Notes under the pieces: generated by a model
Seen by the model: only the letters and a program-made list of their open reading frames with translations
Told to the model about the DNA's origin: nothing
Databases searched by the model: none
Shown here: piece by piece, positions 1-9,449 of the stretch
How the letters are laid out: each line of letters starts with the position of its first letter
How positions within the stretch are numbered: position 1 is the first letter of the stretch
Position numbers and translations under genes: made by a program
Origin: Paraglomus occultum
Lineage: Eukaryota; Glomeromycota; Glomeromycetes; Paraglomerales; Paraglomeraceae
DNA: 26,988 nt
Direction of reading: 5' to 3'
Assembly (NCBI GenBank): GCA_910592205.1
Contig: CAJVPJ010000364.1
Span: forward strand, 1 to 26,988

Positions 1-173
1 GAATAAATTTTGTTCGCCGATTGTTTCGTTTTTGACAACTTTCTGGACTTCATAGTCTTTGTTAACATTCCCATGTTGTGGAGTTGGCTATTATAAATTA
101 TGCCATTTAGCAACAGGCCGAGAACGAAGCCAATAAATACTCCAAAAAAGAATTCGCTTGTGAATGTAAGCAT
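1..173 (-). CDS. N-terminal part of a small membrane-anchored protein, runs off the window
   Basis: Reading the minus strand from an ATG at 171-173 gives 57 uninterrupted codons to the first base of the window. The product starts MLTFTSEFFF and then has a strongly hydrophobic, glycine-spaced segment (GVFIGFVLGLLLNGIIY, about residues 11-27). A basic stretch rich in Lys, Ser and Thr follows (residues 38-57). One transmembrane helix followed by positive charge is typical of a membrane anchor with the basic side in the cytosol or matrix. I infer topology only from charge. The GxxxG-like spacing could support helix packing. The family is not recognised, and the rest of the gene lies outside the window, so an intron just beyond is possible. 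The coding call rests on the open frame and on the coherent hydrophobic/basic layout. Confidence 0.6.
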   Translation of the reverse strand, partial: MLTFTSEFFFGVFIGFVLGLLLNGIIYNSQLHNMGMLTKTMKSRKLSKTKQSANKIY

Positions 174-378
174 TTTTCGTAGTGTTGTTGACAGATTTTT
201 TTTAAGATGTATTGTTTCAACGATATTTATTGTGTTGTGGTTGATTTTTGAAGTAAGTTAAGTTAACCGGTGCTGTTTTTATAATAAAATATTCGTTTGT
301 TCATCATACACTACGAATTTCTGCGCATTGATTATCATTGGTCACATTCTACATGCAGGGGAACCGAACACCTTGTCT

Positions 379-400
379 CTATTACTATTACTATTACTAT
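379..400 (+). repeat. Short hexanucleotide repeat (CTATTA)3 plus 4 nt
   Basis: Three perfect copies of CTATTA and a partial fourth end at the second base of the ATG (399-401) of the small ORF that follows. The repeat therefore forms the immediate 5' leader of that ORF and could vary in length between strains. Confidence 0.8.
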
Positions 401-581
401 GGAACTCTACTCGGAAATTTCGCGCCTTGCTCTCACTAACGATGAAAAGGCGGCCTTGCGTGCGCATTTCATCAAGAACCCTGCTCAGAAAGCTGAAGCA
501 GCCGATGTTCTGCCGACCTGTGGCAACGACGATGAAAAGATCCAATGTCTGAAGGACATCCTAAAACCAGAAACTTTGTGA
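399..581 (+). CDS. Small acidic helical protein, 60 aa, unknown function
   Basis: The ATG at 399 opens a 60-codon frame ending in TGA at 579-581. The frame stays open upstream to about 297, but the residues there look non-coding, so I place the start at MELYSEISRL. The product is predicted mostly helical and rich in Ala, Glu, Lys and Asp, with motifs such as NDEKAALRAHF and GNDDEKIQCLKDIL and two Cys. There is no signal peptide or membrane segment. The residue mix is protein-like, unlike the shadow frames. I do not recognise the family. It may be a complete small protein or the last exon of a larger gene, since a CAG acceptor-like site sits at 356-358 just upstream. Confidence 0.5.
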   Translation: MELYSEISRLALTNDEKAALRAHFIKNPAQKAEAADVLPTCGNDDEKIQCLKDILKPETL

Positions 582-929
582 CTCGGGCGTTGGAGACATA
601 GAGTAGTGTGTACGTAGTAATATGGTATTGCGAGTTTGTTGGGATACTTTCTACCAATAGATAGTTGTTTAGCAGGTGCTCGATATAGATCGTTGTCTTT
701 CCGTGCATTCATCAACTTACGCCATCGTTGCCTCCCCCAAAAGTGATGTGCCGCTCACGGCAGTATCTGTTACTTCGGATTGTACCCGATTAACGGCTTT
801 CTCGTCACGAGCGTGTTATTATTTATTTACTTTAACTTGCACTTGTTCCCTTCTTCCATAAATCACAGAGGGGCCTCTATTAAAGCGTGTTTTGTATTGA
901 TCAGTCAACTGTCGTCTGATTGAAAAGCT
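582..929. other. Intergenic stretch, nothing supported
   Basis: Short frames occur on both strands (for example 676-861) but none has protein-like composition or splice logic. No RNA gene was seen. Confidence 0.5.
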
Positions 930-930
930 G

Positions 931-1002
931 CCTTCCATGCCTAATATTGGAACATTGAAAACAGTCCCTTCCATGCCTAATATTGGAACATTGAAAACAG
1001 TC
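931..1002 (+). repeat. Perfect 36-bp tandem duplication
   Basis: Two identical 36-bp copies lie head to tail at 931-966 and 967-1002, each beginning CCTTCCATGCCTAATATTGG. Being a multiple of three, the unit keeps the surrounding frame open and encodes PSMPNIGTLKTV twice. Perfect identity suggests a recent duplication. Confidence 0.95.
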
Positions 1003-1209
1003 CTCTCATTGAAACTTCGTGACAGAATACCAGTTCACCCATCCATCTACAAAGAGCTGGAGTTTCTTGAAGAGACTGTGAGTTTAGATGAAGTGTCTGC
1101 TTACAGTTTGTATGCGGTGGCAGGAACACTAATTGGTAGGCACAGCTTAACCCTCAATGATTGTTATTGGCCCACAAATGTAGCCTTCTTATTCTTTCAT
1201 GTTGTTTAG
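931..1209 (+). CDS. Possible coding fragment containing the duplicated 12-residue unit
   Basis: The frame is open through the duplication and on to TAG at 1207-1209. After the two PSMPNIGTLKTV units it reads LKLRDRIPVHPSIYKELEFL and then EETVSLDEVSAYSLYAV, which looks like real protein. Beyond about residue 65 the composition deteriorates, and a GGTAGG site near 1137 could be a splice donor ending the exon. I therefore think only about 931-1137 is coding, as a fragment of a larger gene or of a mobile element cut off by the Tc1-like element at 1294. The family is not recognised. The first ATG in frame is at 937. Confidence 0.35.
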   Translation, partial: PSMPNIGTLKTVPSMPNIGTLKTVLSLKLRDRIPVHPSIYKELEFLEETVSLDEVSAYSLYAVAGTLIGRHSLTLNDCYWPTNVAFLFFHVV

Positions 1210-1293
1210 AAGAGAATACCTTGGCCCACCGTCCCTGTGGTACAGAAGAGTCACTGTGTGGAAGTGTTGATGATCTCATATGGACAGTGATTC

Positions 1294-1850
1294 TACAGTA
1301 GTGGCGGAAAATAATGAGAATTTTAAATTTTTTGTTTCTCAACCAATTTGTATTCATTTTACATAAAATTTGGTCTGCACATGAGTAATAATGTGAATTT
1401 ATAAAAATAAAAATCTAGTGGTCGATTGTTAAACCCCCTTTTTTAATAACAGTTTCTAAACGCGTTTTCATTCCAGAACATAAATTCGATAGAATAGATT
1501 TATCGATGCTATCCCATTCTAGTCGAATAATCTGTAAAAAATTATCTAATCCAATTGATTTTTTTTGTAGAATACGTTGATTTACCCTCTTTTCTACCCT
1601 TTTCTTCATTATTGCCCATAAGTTTTCTATAGGGTTTAAGTCGGGTGAGTAAGAGGGCCAATCAAGAACTTTTGGACATTTTTCTTTCAGAAGTTCCTTT
1701 GTTAACCTGGCAGTGTGCTTGGGGTCGTTGTCTTGTTGGAAAATCCATGATTTCCCAATAGGTTTGAAGCATTAGAGAAAAGATTTTCCATTAAAATTTT
1801 CTGGTAAAGCTCCCCATTCATGTTTTCAGTAAAACAATGAAACTATAATA
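1294..1850 (-). mobile_element. Truncated Tc1/mariner transposon, transposase 3' end plus one terminal end
   Basis: A TA dinucleotide at 1294-1295 is followed at once by CAGTAGTGGCGGAAAATAAT, the expected layout of a Tc1/mariner end: TA target site, then a terminal repeat starting CAG. The transposase remnant (1415 to about 1845) reads toward this end, so it is the 3' terminus of the element. The matching inverted copy at the other end was not found up to 2900, and the N-terminal two thirds of the transposase are absent. The element is therefore 5'-truncated and cannot move itself. It abuts the decayed Crinkler-like gene at about 1855. Confidence 0.8.
1415..1845 (-). pseudogene. Tc1/mariner DDE transposase, C-terminal fragment with frameshift
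   Basis: Reading the minus strand down from about 1845, the frame gives TENMNGELYQKILMENLF and then shifts near 1765-1775. It resumes as SWIFQQDNDPKHTAR, DWPSYSPDLNPIENLW and MKKRVEKRVNQ and ends at TAG (1415-1417). QDND..HT carries the second catalytic Asp and PIENLW the third catalytic Glu. They are 34 residues apart, the DD34E spacing of Tc1 transposases. The C-terminus (SGMKTRLETVIKKGGLT) is also family-typical. The first catalytic Asp and the DNA-binding domain are missing. In the longer-open frame a stop (TAA) lies just before the QDND segment, so at least one indel is needed. This is a dead copy. The symbol tc1A-like is not assigned. Confidence 0.9.
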
Positions 1851-1859
1851 TAGAGGTAA

Positions 1860-2765
1860 CCCTATTAATCCTGTTATGGTTTATATTCATCACATTCTGG
1901 TATGATAAAGTGAGTATTAAAATTAACAAGTCCATGAGCACATTATTACTTTTCAAAATGTCATCAGTCACACTGGACAATTTTACAGTCACATCATAAT
2001 CAGCCTCTCATTTATAAATGTTCACTTTGTCTGGTTTTGTTGCAGCATACCCCCATAATCTCCATCTCCAAAATATTCACTTAATGTGACTTGAGGACAA
2101 AGATTGACCATGAACATGTGCTGACAACCATGGAGCTTGCCATAATCAACAGTCTTTCACAGTGGTGCTTAAAGTTACTTTCACTTGCTGCAACCACAAG
2201 CTCAAAGCCATGTGAAGGTAAGGTGAGCCATTGCAAATAAGAATATGTAATCGTTGAGTACGTTTACCTTTTTCATCATATTCCTTAACCTCCACTATAG
2301 TTTTGTATCCCAATAGTGGATATGCCAATTGGAACAAATGCCTGAGAATGGTTGCAAATTCAGATTGAAATGAGTATTCTGATGGGTTTCCATTGGAATT
2401 CAAGGACTTGGGATCATAGAGATTCTGACTGGACAAGTTCTGCATAGAATGAAAGCATTTAGTAAAGTATTGCTCAATATCAACAAAGCTTTGTATATTA
2501 ATATTCACCTCAATTGTATGTGCTAACAACCATCGGAGATCAAGCTTTTTGTCATCTGGTGGAGCTGAACGTAGGCGAAATTCAGGTATAGATATTTGTG
2601 AATATTGAATAGAAAGTTCATGACGTGTGACTTAAAATGGCAGTCCCTACTCAATGTTCACTTTTGTTGCAGTATACATTTTTGCAAGTTGATACAATAA
2701 TGGCATACATTCTGAAAATAATGCAGGATATTTTTATTTGGACCTTGATATAAAGAGAAATATTT
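1860..2765 (-). pseudogene. Decayed Crinkler-like / PD-(D/E)XK-like protein gene
   Basis: The longest intact piece is 2146-2529, but protein-like sequence extends both ways in shifted frames. Upstream on the minus strand I read CMPLLYQLAKMYTATKVN, a TAG at 2647-2649, a TAA at 2632-2634, then RHELSIQYSQISIPEFRLRS and DKKLDLRWLLAHTIEV. The core has NGNPSEYSFQSEFATILRHL and KGKRTQRLHILICNGSPY. After a frameshift near 2205-2225 it continues GFELVVAASESNFKHHCERL, and after another near 2150 it gives YGKLHGCQHMFMVNLCPQ and LSEYFGDGDYGG. A TGA follows at 2008-2010. The S-E-Y..Q-S-E-F block and the R-L-x-I-L-I..G-F-E-L block resemble the C-terminal nuclease-like part of a large family I associate with arbuscular mycorrhizal fungi and Crinkler-type effectors. 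The expected Asp of RLDILI is His here. Family name is from memory; the decay is plain in the sequence. Confidence 0.7.
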
Positions 2766-2904
2766 GTATTACTTTGATTGAGCAGTGTCTAATCGTTTGT
2801 TTTCAGGCTTTGAGCTTTCTGTTAATCAAATGTCAAAAGTCTGTAACCTAATTATTAGACATTATAATATGGAATAACCATATACTAATACAACTATCGT
2901 AAGT

Positions 2905-3424
2905 TTCACAACCACCTCCCCATTGACGTCGTCTTCTGGTGCTCCAATTCCCGTCGTCATAACATCGGATATCATCGTCACTCTACACCCAACCCGTCAC
3001 TAAGACATTCTTTCTTCATATCATAGCCTTTCTGTGTGGATACGAGTCCTTGGATCCTCGCATCATAGAAACTGACATATCGAGAAGGTAAAAGAACAAT
3101 TTAGTTTCTGCATAAGATGACAAACATGACATGTAATATAATTCAAGGTCTTAATACCCACGTTGCAAAGGAACCAAAAAAATACCCATCGAATTGACAA
3201 GGAACGTTTTACTTGAAGTAAGCAAGGGGTCGAAACTCATGTTCAGAGCACTTCCAGAGACCAATTGGAGACCGGGCACAATTTGATGTCTTGCCAAAAT
3301 GCGCAAATGAACAGGGTTCCCAGTCCTTATAATCAACTTCAAGACTCGAGTCAGAAGTGGATATACCTGTGCCTCGAACAGGCATGACACAGCCGTTGAT
3401 TATCAATCGCATTTTTGAGACTGA
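2905..3424 (+). pseudogene. Unidentified decayed coding stretch
   Basis: Two protein-like tracts lie in different plus-strand frames. The first (from 2905) reads SGAPIPVVITSDIIVTLHPT up to TAA at 3001 and then DILSSYHSLSVWIRVLGSSH. The second (from 3155) reads KIPIELTRNVLLEVSKGSKL and MFRALPETNWRPGTI, then TGA at 3284-3286 and 3308-3310, with TGFPVLIINFKTRVRSGYTC and NRHDTAVDYQSHF between later TGAs at 3416 and 3422. Residue order looks like protein, and four TGA stops in one frame suggest decay rather than chance openness. The opposite-strand frames over 3151-3412 look less natural. I do not recognise the parent family. Confidence 0.35.
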
Positions 3425-3837
3425 ACAGCTGTAGTAACATTCTGAGAACGGAATAACCTAGCGTAAGTATATTTGATAAATCTTGTATATTGGATAGAAC
3501 ATGTCTAACCAAAAGAAAAATTAAATACATAACGCACCCCTTTCAATAGTTCCACTCCGCACAGGCATTCATGCACCTTGGTTACACTGTAAGGGATTAT
3601 AATATGGTTGTGGGTGAAAATGGAAGACAGCAGATCCCTGGGATATCGTAACATCAGAAACGAGAAAAGTTTATTGGCGATCCTTGACGGTCACAACATC
3701 GTTGTGGTCGACATTCTTCGGACTAATAACCATTTTTAACTTGTGTGTGACGTAAATATCAATGGTACGAAAACTGCCATTCGATTGGTGATTCGAACTT
3801 TTATGATTAGTTCACATTACTACTCATTCAACTTTCA
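3425..3837. other. Spacer upstream of the F-box gene, with one tiny possible ORF
   Basis: The only coding-like piece is ATG 3620 to TAA 3739 (39 aa, MEDSRSLGYRNIRNEKSLL and LDGHNIVVVDILRTN), open back to 3593. It could be a leader ORF, a relic, or chance. The rest of the spacer, including the last 100 bases before the F-box ATG, shows no feature I can support. Confidence 0.3.
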
Positions 3838-5172
3838 ATGTCTTCTTTACTTTCGTCTTTCGACTTGGTTGCGGAAACGGTTTCCCACCTTCTCGATGAC
3901 AGACGAACGCTCCACTCATGTTTACTTGTCAACAGGCTGTGGTGCGAGGCCACCGTGCCTATACTCTGGAGCAAACCATTCGAGTTGATAGGTCCCAGCG
4001 TTACACGCAAATGGAAAAAGCATGTACCCATGCTCATTGAAGTATGCTTCATGTTTCTGGGTGATCATATGAAAAAGCAGCTCAATTTGCAAAGAATGCG
4101 ACACGCAAATTCGACGTTTCAATATATTGGATATATATCCCAAGTGAATCTATATGATATACAAAGAGCCATAGGATATTGGTATGAGTGTAGAAGGACC
4201 AACGGCAGTGAACAATCAAAGCAAAAGTCACTGTTTTCCAGGAGAACCAACAAGGTATCGAAACCAAGTGATCGCAACGAGTTTATCGTTGATCTCATCG
4301 ATAGAACATTCTTAGATTTGATTGAATTGATGTCACCCAATCTCCATACATTAACTATTGAATCGGAATTATCTCACTCGGGCGGGCTTCTGAGACGGTG
4401 CATGACTCGTGATAAGATCTTGCGACATATCAGCACTGTTAGTGCACATGCAAATAAAGTCTGTAGACTGATCATCGAAGGCCGTAAACAGAGACTGTCA
4501 CCGCCGACAGGAGGTATTGATGTATGCCCGTTGCTTGATAAGACAGAGAGCCGTCTGCAGAAACTTAAAATACAAGGGTATCCTACAAGACTAGATGCGA
4601 TATTGTCGAAACTCCCTAAGTTAGCTTGCATTAGTAAAATCTCGTTTTGTTCGATCAATTTCAACGAAAGACTGTCGCTTAGTGTCCTGGCAGATTGCAG
4701 AAATCTGCAAAAACTATGTTTCAAACGATGCTATGTGCCAGATCAGGTTAAATCTACCCTCTCAAATGCAAAAATAACATCTCTACGTACATTAAAAGTT
4801 ATTGGGACAAGTATCGATATTGGTATCCTAGATACGATTGTTAAAAATACCAATGGTAGCATCGAGAGGATTGTCAGTGACGGGGTTGAATCCGAGTTCT
4901 CACAGAGATTTTGGCCATCAGTTGGTCTGATCAGTCAATACTGTCCTAATATCAGATATATCCAGATGAAGATTTGCAATATAGATGCCGGCGATTTGAA
5001 AAATTTTAGAATATCATGTAAGAAATTATGTGTGATGACGTTGTACGTTGGTAGTTGGCAGCGATCTATGCTCTTTTATGAATTTTCAGATTGTAATATC
5101 ACTCGCATTAAGGATGAGGGGACGGCGATCATATACAACGTGAAATTGCCGTTCCGTTCGTATGTGTGTTGA
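3838..5172 (+). CDS. F-box / leucine-rich-repeat-like protein, 444 aa
   Basis: This is an intact single-exon gene from ATG 3838 to TGA 5170-5172. Residues about 5-45 form an F-box: DLVAETVSHLLDD, RTLHSCLLVNRLWCEA, VPILWSKPF. The L-x-x-C-x-x-V-N-x-x-W-C core is the Skp1-binding helix pair. The remainder (about 150-440) has irregular leucine-rich segments such as NLHTLTIESEL, SRLQKLKIQGYP, NLQKLCFKRC, SLRTLKVIGTSI and NIRYIQMKICNI, as in F-box/LRR substrate receptors. Established role of the family: link a substrate to Skp1-Cul1 (SCF) ubiquitin ligases. The substrate here is unknown. Residues 80-150 are a basic, LRR-free insert. Such genes are numerous in arbuscular mycorrhizal fungi, usually single-exon and fast evolving. 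No frame damage is visible. The start is well placed, because the F-box begins within ten residues of it, as is usual. Confidence 0.85.
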   Translation: MSSLLSSFDLVAETVSHLLDDRRTLHSCLLVNRLWCEATVPILWSKPFELIGPSVTRKWKKHVPMLIEVCFMFLGDHMKKQLNLQRMRHANSTFQYIGYISQVNLYDIQRAIGYWYECRRTNGSEQSKQKSLFSRRTNKVSKPSDRNEFIVDLIDRTFLDLIELMSPNLHTLTIESELSHSGGLLRRCMTRDKILRHISTVSAHANKVCRLIIEGRKQRLSPPTGGIDVCPLLDKTESRLQKLKIQGYPTRLDAILSKLPKLACISKISFCSINFNERLSLSVLADCRNLQKLCFKRCYVPDQVKSTLSNAKITSLRTLKVIGTSIDIGILDTIVKNTNGSIERIVSDGVESEFSQRFWPSVGLISQYCPNIRYIQMKICNIDAGDLKNFRISCKKLCVMTLYVGSWQRSMLFYEFSDCNITRIKDEGTAIIYNVKLPFRSYVC

Positions 5173-7850
5173 GTGACATTCGATCGTTTGTTGTATGGTC
5201 GAGAAGGATATATAATCCACCGTTAATTAAGAGATTTCGTTTGATATGACACCTATTTAATTATACGTAGAAATTTATTATTTTCATAAGCTTTTGTTTA
5301 GTAATCGAATGTTCTTCTTCTTCTTCTTCTTCTTTTCGCAAAAAGATATCAAAAAGTTAATCGACAAATAGGATGTGGGTAATTTAGAAATTTTAAGACT
5401 TACTTTCAATAAGACGCTTGCATTAGTTATACTTTTTTCAGTTAATCATCATCCGTTTAAGTTTGATAGTGTAACATGCAACTTTAATCTATGCCAAAAG
5501 TATGTTATAAGAACTATATAAAAAAAAGATTATTAGAATGCATACAAAGTTATGTCTTCTTTCTTTTAAAAATTTTTAATTTATACATATGACCAAATAC
5601 CAACTTGAAATGTTTGACGTGAGATAATAATTCGAGGTTCAGGGTGTCACAAAGCGGATAATTCAAACGTTCGACGCTGTGAATTATGATGAATAGGAGA
5701 AAGATCCACGTATTAGCGTCAATAGGTTTCGAAACAAAAAGTACTAAAGTAGCTTGCTTGTCACCGAATGAATACATGGATGAGACACAAATAATAATAT
5801 AATTTTGTTTTCAAAAATTACATCATCGCATATATTAAAATAATTTTCATTTTACTTACAGGAAGAATCTCGCATTAGCATCAACTTGACGCAAACAACT
5901 GCAAACGATATTAATATATGGTATATATCTTTTGCTTTGCTATAGTGACTCGACACACCCGTTGCTGTGGGCGTATCAGCATTCCGATTATTTCCTCATT
6001 ACAGGTGTCTGCGTTGTCTGTTCAGCTTGTGTTGAACGGAAAAAAGTCTACCTTTGCTTTCTGCCTTCTTAGCACACACGCAAGTCTAGAAAGAAGGTGT
6101 CGTTTTACTTTTGCAGAGGCATTCTGATAATGATATGGTGCTCGTTTATATATTGCTTATCATCATGGGAAATCGACGTTCTAGAACCTCATGCATCTAA
6201 TGTTTATGTCATTGTACGAATAATACTTGCCCCTCTTTTTGCATTATGTAGTACACGTTTTCAGACAACGGCCTCATATACTTTTATAGTAAAATTTGTT
6301 ACATTAAGAAGACGTGCAAACATTCATACACTGGGTATTGTACAGTACATGATATAGTACTGTACATTTCGTCGATGGCAATAATTAATCTTGGGAATCA
6401 ACATATTAACTAGTATATAATTTAGTATTCCTAGAACCATCGCATAAAGATTTGGGTTTATCCTGTATTAAAAGTCTGTCTTTCATCCCACGTTTCAACT
6501 CACCGAATAAGTCGTGAAAGTCAGTTATGTTGCCTTCATAAATAAAAGTGATCATTGAGTATGACGTTTTCGAAATACCAGAATTTCAGCTACGGTTGCA
6601 AAATTTGAGACTATAATTAATAGGGTTCTTTCTCCTTAATTATTGTATACAATATCCTATAACAGAATCTTTCTCCTCATTGTGAGCATTTTCGTTTTCC
6701 TTAATTCACTAACGCTACTTGTTTGTTTTCCTTTTCTTAAAATGTTCATTTCTTGTTAATCGTTCTTTCTGAATATGATATTAATGTAGAAAACGAAGAA
6801 ACGCGATTTTGACTTGTTTTATTGTTTCGGTACAAGCGAATTATTATTCCTGCCAAGGAGTAATGGAGTTGGTATTAATATTAAATGAACAAAGATGTGA
6901 CGTTCTCGTGAAAAAACTCACTAGCTACTGTTTGCGATTGACAATTCTCTCGACTAGCTGCTTCGAAATATTAAGTATTGAAAGCCTTGTCCGTCTCATA
7001 GCCATGAGCTTTCTTACCCACAAAACTAAGAACAAAAAGGAAAGAATGCTTATGCTATGATTTCAAGTACAACATTAGTTTTGGCTGAATTTACTATATA
7101 GCATAAATTTATGTTATATAACTCAATGCTCCGTAGACGGCAAAATATAGATACCCGCATTATCACAGGCAAATTTAATATATTCGCCTTTATCCAAATT
7201 CTTATCACCAAGAACGTAATTAGCTTGTTGGCATACTGAATATTCGAAAAATGCAGAACATAATATACCGTAATGCATAGTAATGTACTTTACAACTTAC
7301 CCTGTAAAAATGCTCGCCTAGCCAATTTCTCGCTTTCTTTCCAACTTTGTATTAGACGGTTCTAGATTTTAAGACAAACATAGCACTGATCCACAACTTG
7401 CGAATGCATCTTACCAAACACATTGCGAATTAAAAAGTGAAGTTCATTCATTTAATGTTCTTACCGGGAACTTGAATTCAGCATGATTTTAACGACGGGT
7501 CTATCAATAGTCAATTTCGTTTTCACAGCATTTCCTTAACTAGTGTCACATGAATTGTCAGTTTGCCCAAGTCTTGACAGACGTAGAAAGCTCTTGTCGG
7601 TTTGATAAATATTGAGAAATTTTAAACATCAGGTCAAAAGTTTGCGCGCTTGCATGAAAGTCATCGAACCTTATCAGTTATTATTATACCTTATCGCTAT
7701 TGTGTGCCTCGTTAATCATGTGATTCGGAAAATAGATAAGTATTTAACATAGTCGCACAATAGTTTGTTCAACTGCTCGATTGCCTAAAATGGTCTCCCT
7801 TTCACATTACTTCTCTGATTGTAGCAGAGCATTTACGAGGAGATAGGAAA
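5173..7850. other. Long gene-poor AT-rich stretch
   Basis: I see no gene that I can support in about 2.7 kb. The open frames on either strand (5550-5777 minus, 5918-6127, 6097-6357 and 6809-7060 plus) have hydrophobic or mixed composition typical of chance frames in AT-rich DNA. The tract 6006-6124, flanked by CAG acceptor-like sites, is the least implausible exon but has no partner exon. No tRNA, rRNA or transposon end was recognised. Confidence 0.5.
5312..5332 (+). repeat. (TTC)7 microsatellite
   Basis: Seven perfect TTC units lie about 140 bases after the F-box stop codon, within its likely 3' flank. Confidence 0.95.
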
Positions 7851-9449
7851 ATGTTACAGGAAACGATAGAGACAGATATAGAAGAAAAGACCAATGAAAG
7901 CATTGAGACTATTGGGAAGACTACAGAAAATGAGGACGACGAGATCAAGGTTAGTAAAAACGAATAGAGCAAATTTCATGTTTGCACGGGTTGTTCAATT
8001 ATTGCAAGCTGCACCGGGACAACTTTTTCGTACTGCACTGAGTCAGCTTGACTAAAGTACACGTTGCATAAGATGCACTGACAATGAGTTTTGAATTCAA
8101 TCCCTTTACATCTATCTTTACATACCTTCCCTCGCTCTTTCTAATCTTAGGTTCACACGGAATTAGCGATAAAGCACTTACGCGTAACACCAGCAACAAG
8201 AGTCGAACAACAAGAAGAACTCCTTCAATTTATCGCCCGTAAAGAACGCCGAATTCTCGAACTCAAGGAAGAGCTTGCTCGTCAAGAAGAAGAATTAAAC
8301 CTTCTAAAGGAGCAATGGGAAACTATAACGCTGGAAGAGAATGATATCGAGAATAAAGCTTCTTCTGATATCGATGATATGTTCTCGCTTGGGTCTGATG
8401 TATCTGGTGATGAGGATGAGGATTACGGAAGGAAGAGAGATAATGAGAAGGAACGCAGAGACGATATTGGCAGAGGGAGAAGGGCCATTGCGTTCGGTTT
8501 AGGAAACGGAGTCGGAAATGGGTTCAAGGGGATATTTGGAGGCAGTGCCGAGACAGAAAGGTAGAAGGGGGAGGGAAATGGTGGGGAAGAGGGGGGTATG
8601 AGATGAGGAGAGCTGTGAGGTTGAAGTTGGAAATAAAATTATAGACTTTTGGGCGTTGTTTCCGGTGATATGATGCATATTTGTTTTAAAAGGCTGGGAC
8701 ACAAGATTACTCGTTTTCCCTAAGAGTAACTGATTTGCGGAATTTCTTTAGGGGACGCGAAACGTTATCTAATATACGCTCGGTTGTCATAGAAGTAAAG
8801 GACTCTGAGCGGTATTAGAATTTTCGCGAGGGGATGGTTTAATGCGTGTATTTTGTGTTATTATTAGATTTACGTGATTTAATACTTTTTTTCTCTTGCC
8901 AGATTCAAGCAGACACGACAAAAGACATATGATCTTACCGCTAAAGCATGGGGAAATTTGAGTAAAGGGATCTCTAATCTAGCCCATTCTGAGGCGTAAG
9001 TAATTTGATCGATCGAGGATATCAATATAAGTTAATTATTATAGTCGGTTTATGAATGCTTAAGTAATCTAAAGCGTTCCCCTCAACACACTCTTTTTAC
9101 CCGCCATTCTCAATTACCTGCTTGTGTTTGACTCTTTGTTTATTCACCCTCAAGGCTTCGAAATGCGCGCCGTAAAACATATGAGACCGTGCACACGTTC
9201 AATGATAAACTTGCATCACCAACCACTCGGCCAACAACAAATGCAACGAATAGTGCTGCTGCTGCTAGTCTTCGCAAAATTTCCGAGCATTCTATTTCAA
9301 AGACTCTGCCGGACGTTACCCACGAAGATGATTATAAGGAAGATGATTATAAGGAAGGCGAGACAAAATACAGTATTGTTGTTGCAGAGTCACCGATCGA
9401 TGATCCTAATAGTAGTATCGGTCAGGAGTTTATTATCGGTGAAGATTAA
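7851..9449 (+). CDS. Coiled-coil protein, 298 aa, four exons (DUF4048-like?)
   Basis: My model joins 7851-7949, 8151-8560, 8903-8995 and 9155-9449 (897 nt, 298 codons plus stop). Donors are GTTAGT, GTAGAA, GTAAGT and all acceptors are AG. Frames fit without remainder. Exon 1 is acidic (MLQETIETDIEEKTNESIET). Exon 2 holds a long charged coiled coil at about residues 45-90, LQFIARKERRILELKEELAR onward to LLKEQW, then an acidic serine patch (SDVSGDEDEDYG) and a Gly-rich turn (AFGLGNGVGNGFKGIFGG). Exons 3 and 4 give RFKQTRQKTYDLTAKAWGNL and RNARRKTYETVHTFNDKL, a repeated R-x-K-T-Y motif. The tail is acidic with a small duplicated unit. There is no membrane segment. The charged coiled coil recalls the uncharacterised fungal family DUF4048; that match is from memory and uncertain. 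The gene itself is well supported by the splice phases. The weakest donor is GTAGAA of intron 2. Confidence 0.85.
8567..8596 (+). other. G-quadruplex-type G-run motif in intron 2
   Basis: Four G-runs of 5, 3, 4 and 6 are separated by loops of 1, 7 and 4 bases, which fits the G3+N1-7 rule. The motif starts 6 bases after the intron-2 donor of the coiled-coil gene, on the transcribed (sense) strand, so it would also be present in the pre-mRNA. It sits inside a purine-rich run extending to about 8625. Such a motif is rare in DNA this rich in A and T. Confidence 0.75.
9324..9353 (+). repeat. Perfect 15-bp in-frame tandem duplication in exon 4
   Basis: GAAGATGATTATAAG occurs twice head to tail and encodes EDDYK-EDDYK in the acidic C-terminal part of the coiled-coil protein. 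It is likely length-variable. Confidence 0.95.

Noticed and set aside
5918-6357. Plus-strand frames flanked by CAG sites
   Set aside because: Composition is rich in Cys, Phe and Ile with no motif, and no splice partner with matching phase was found.
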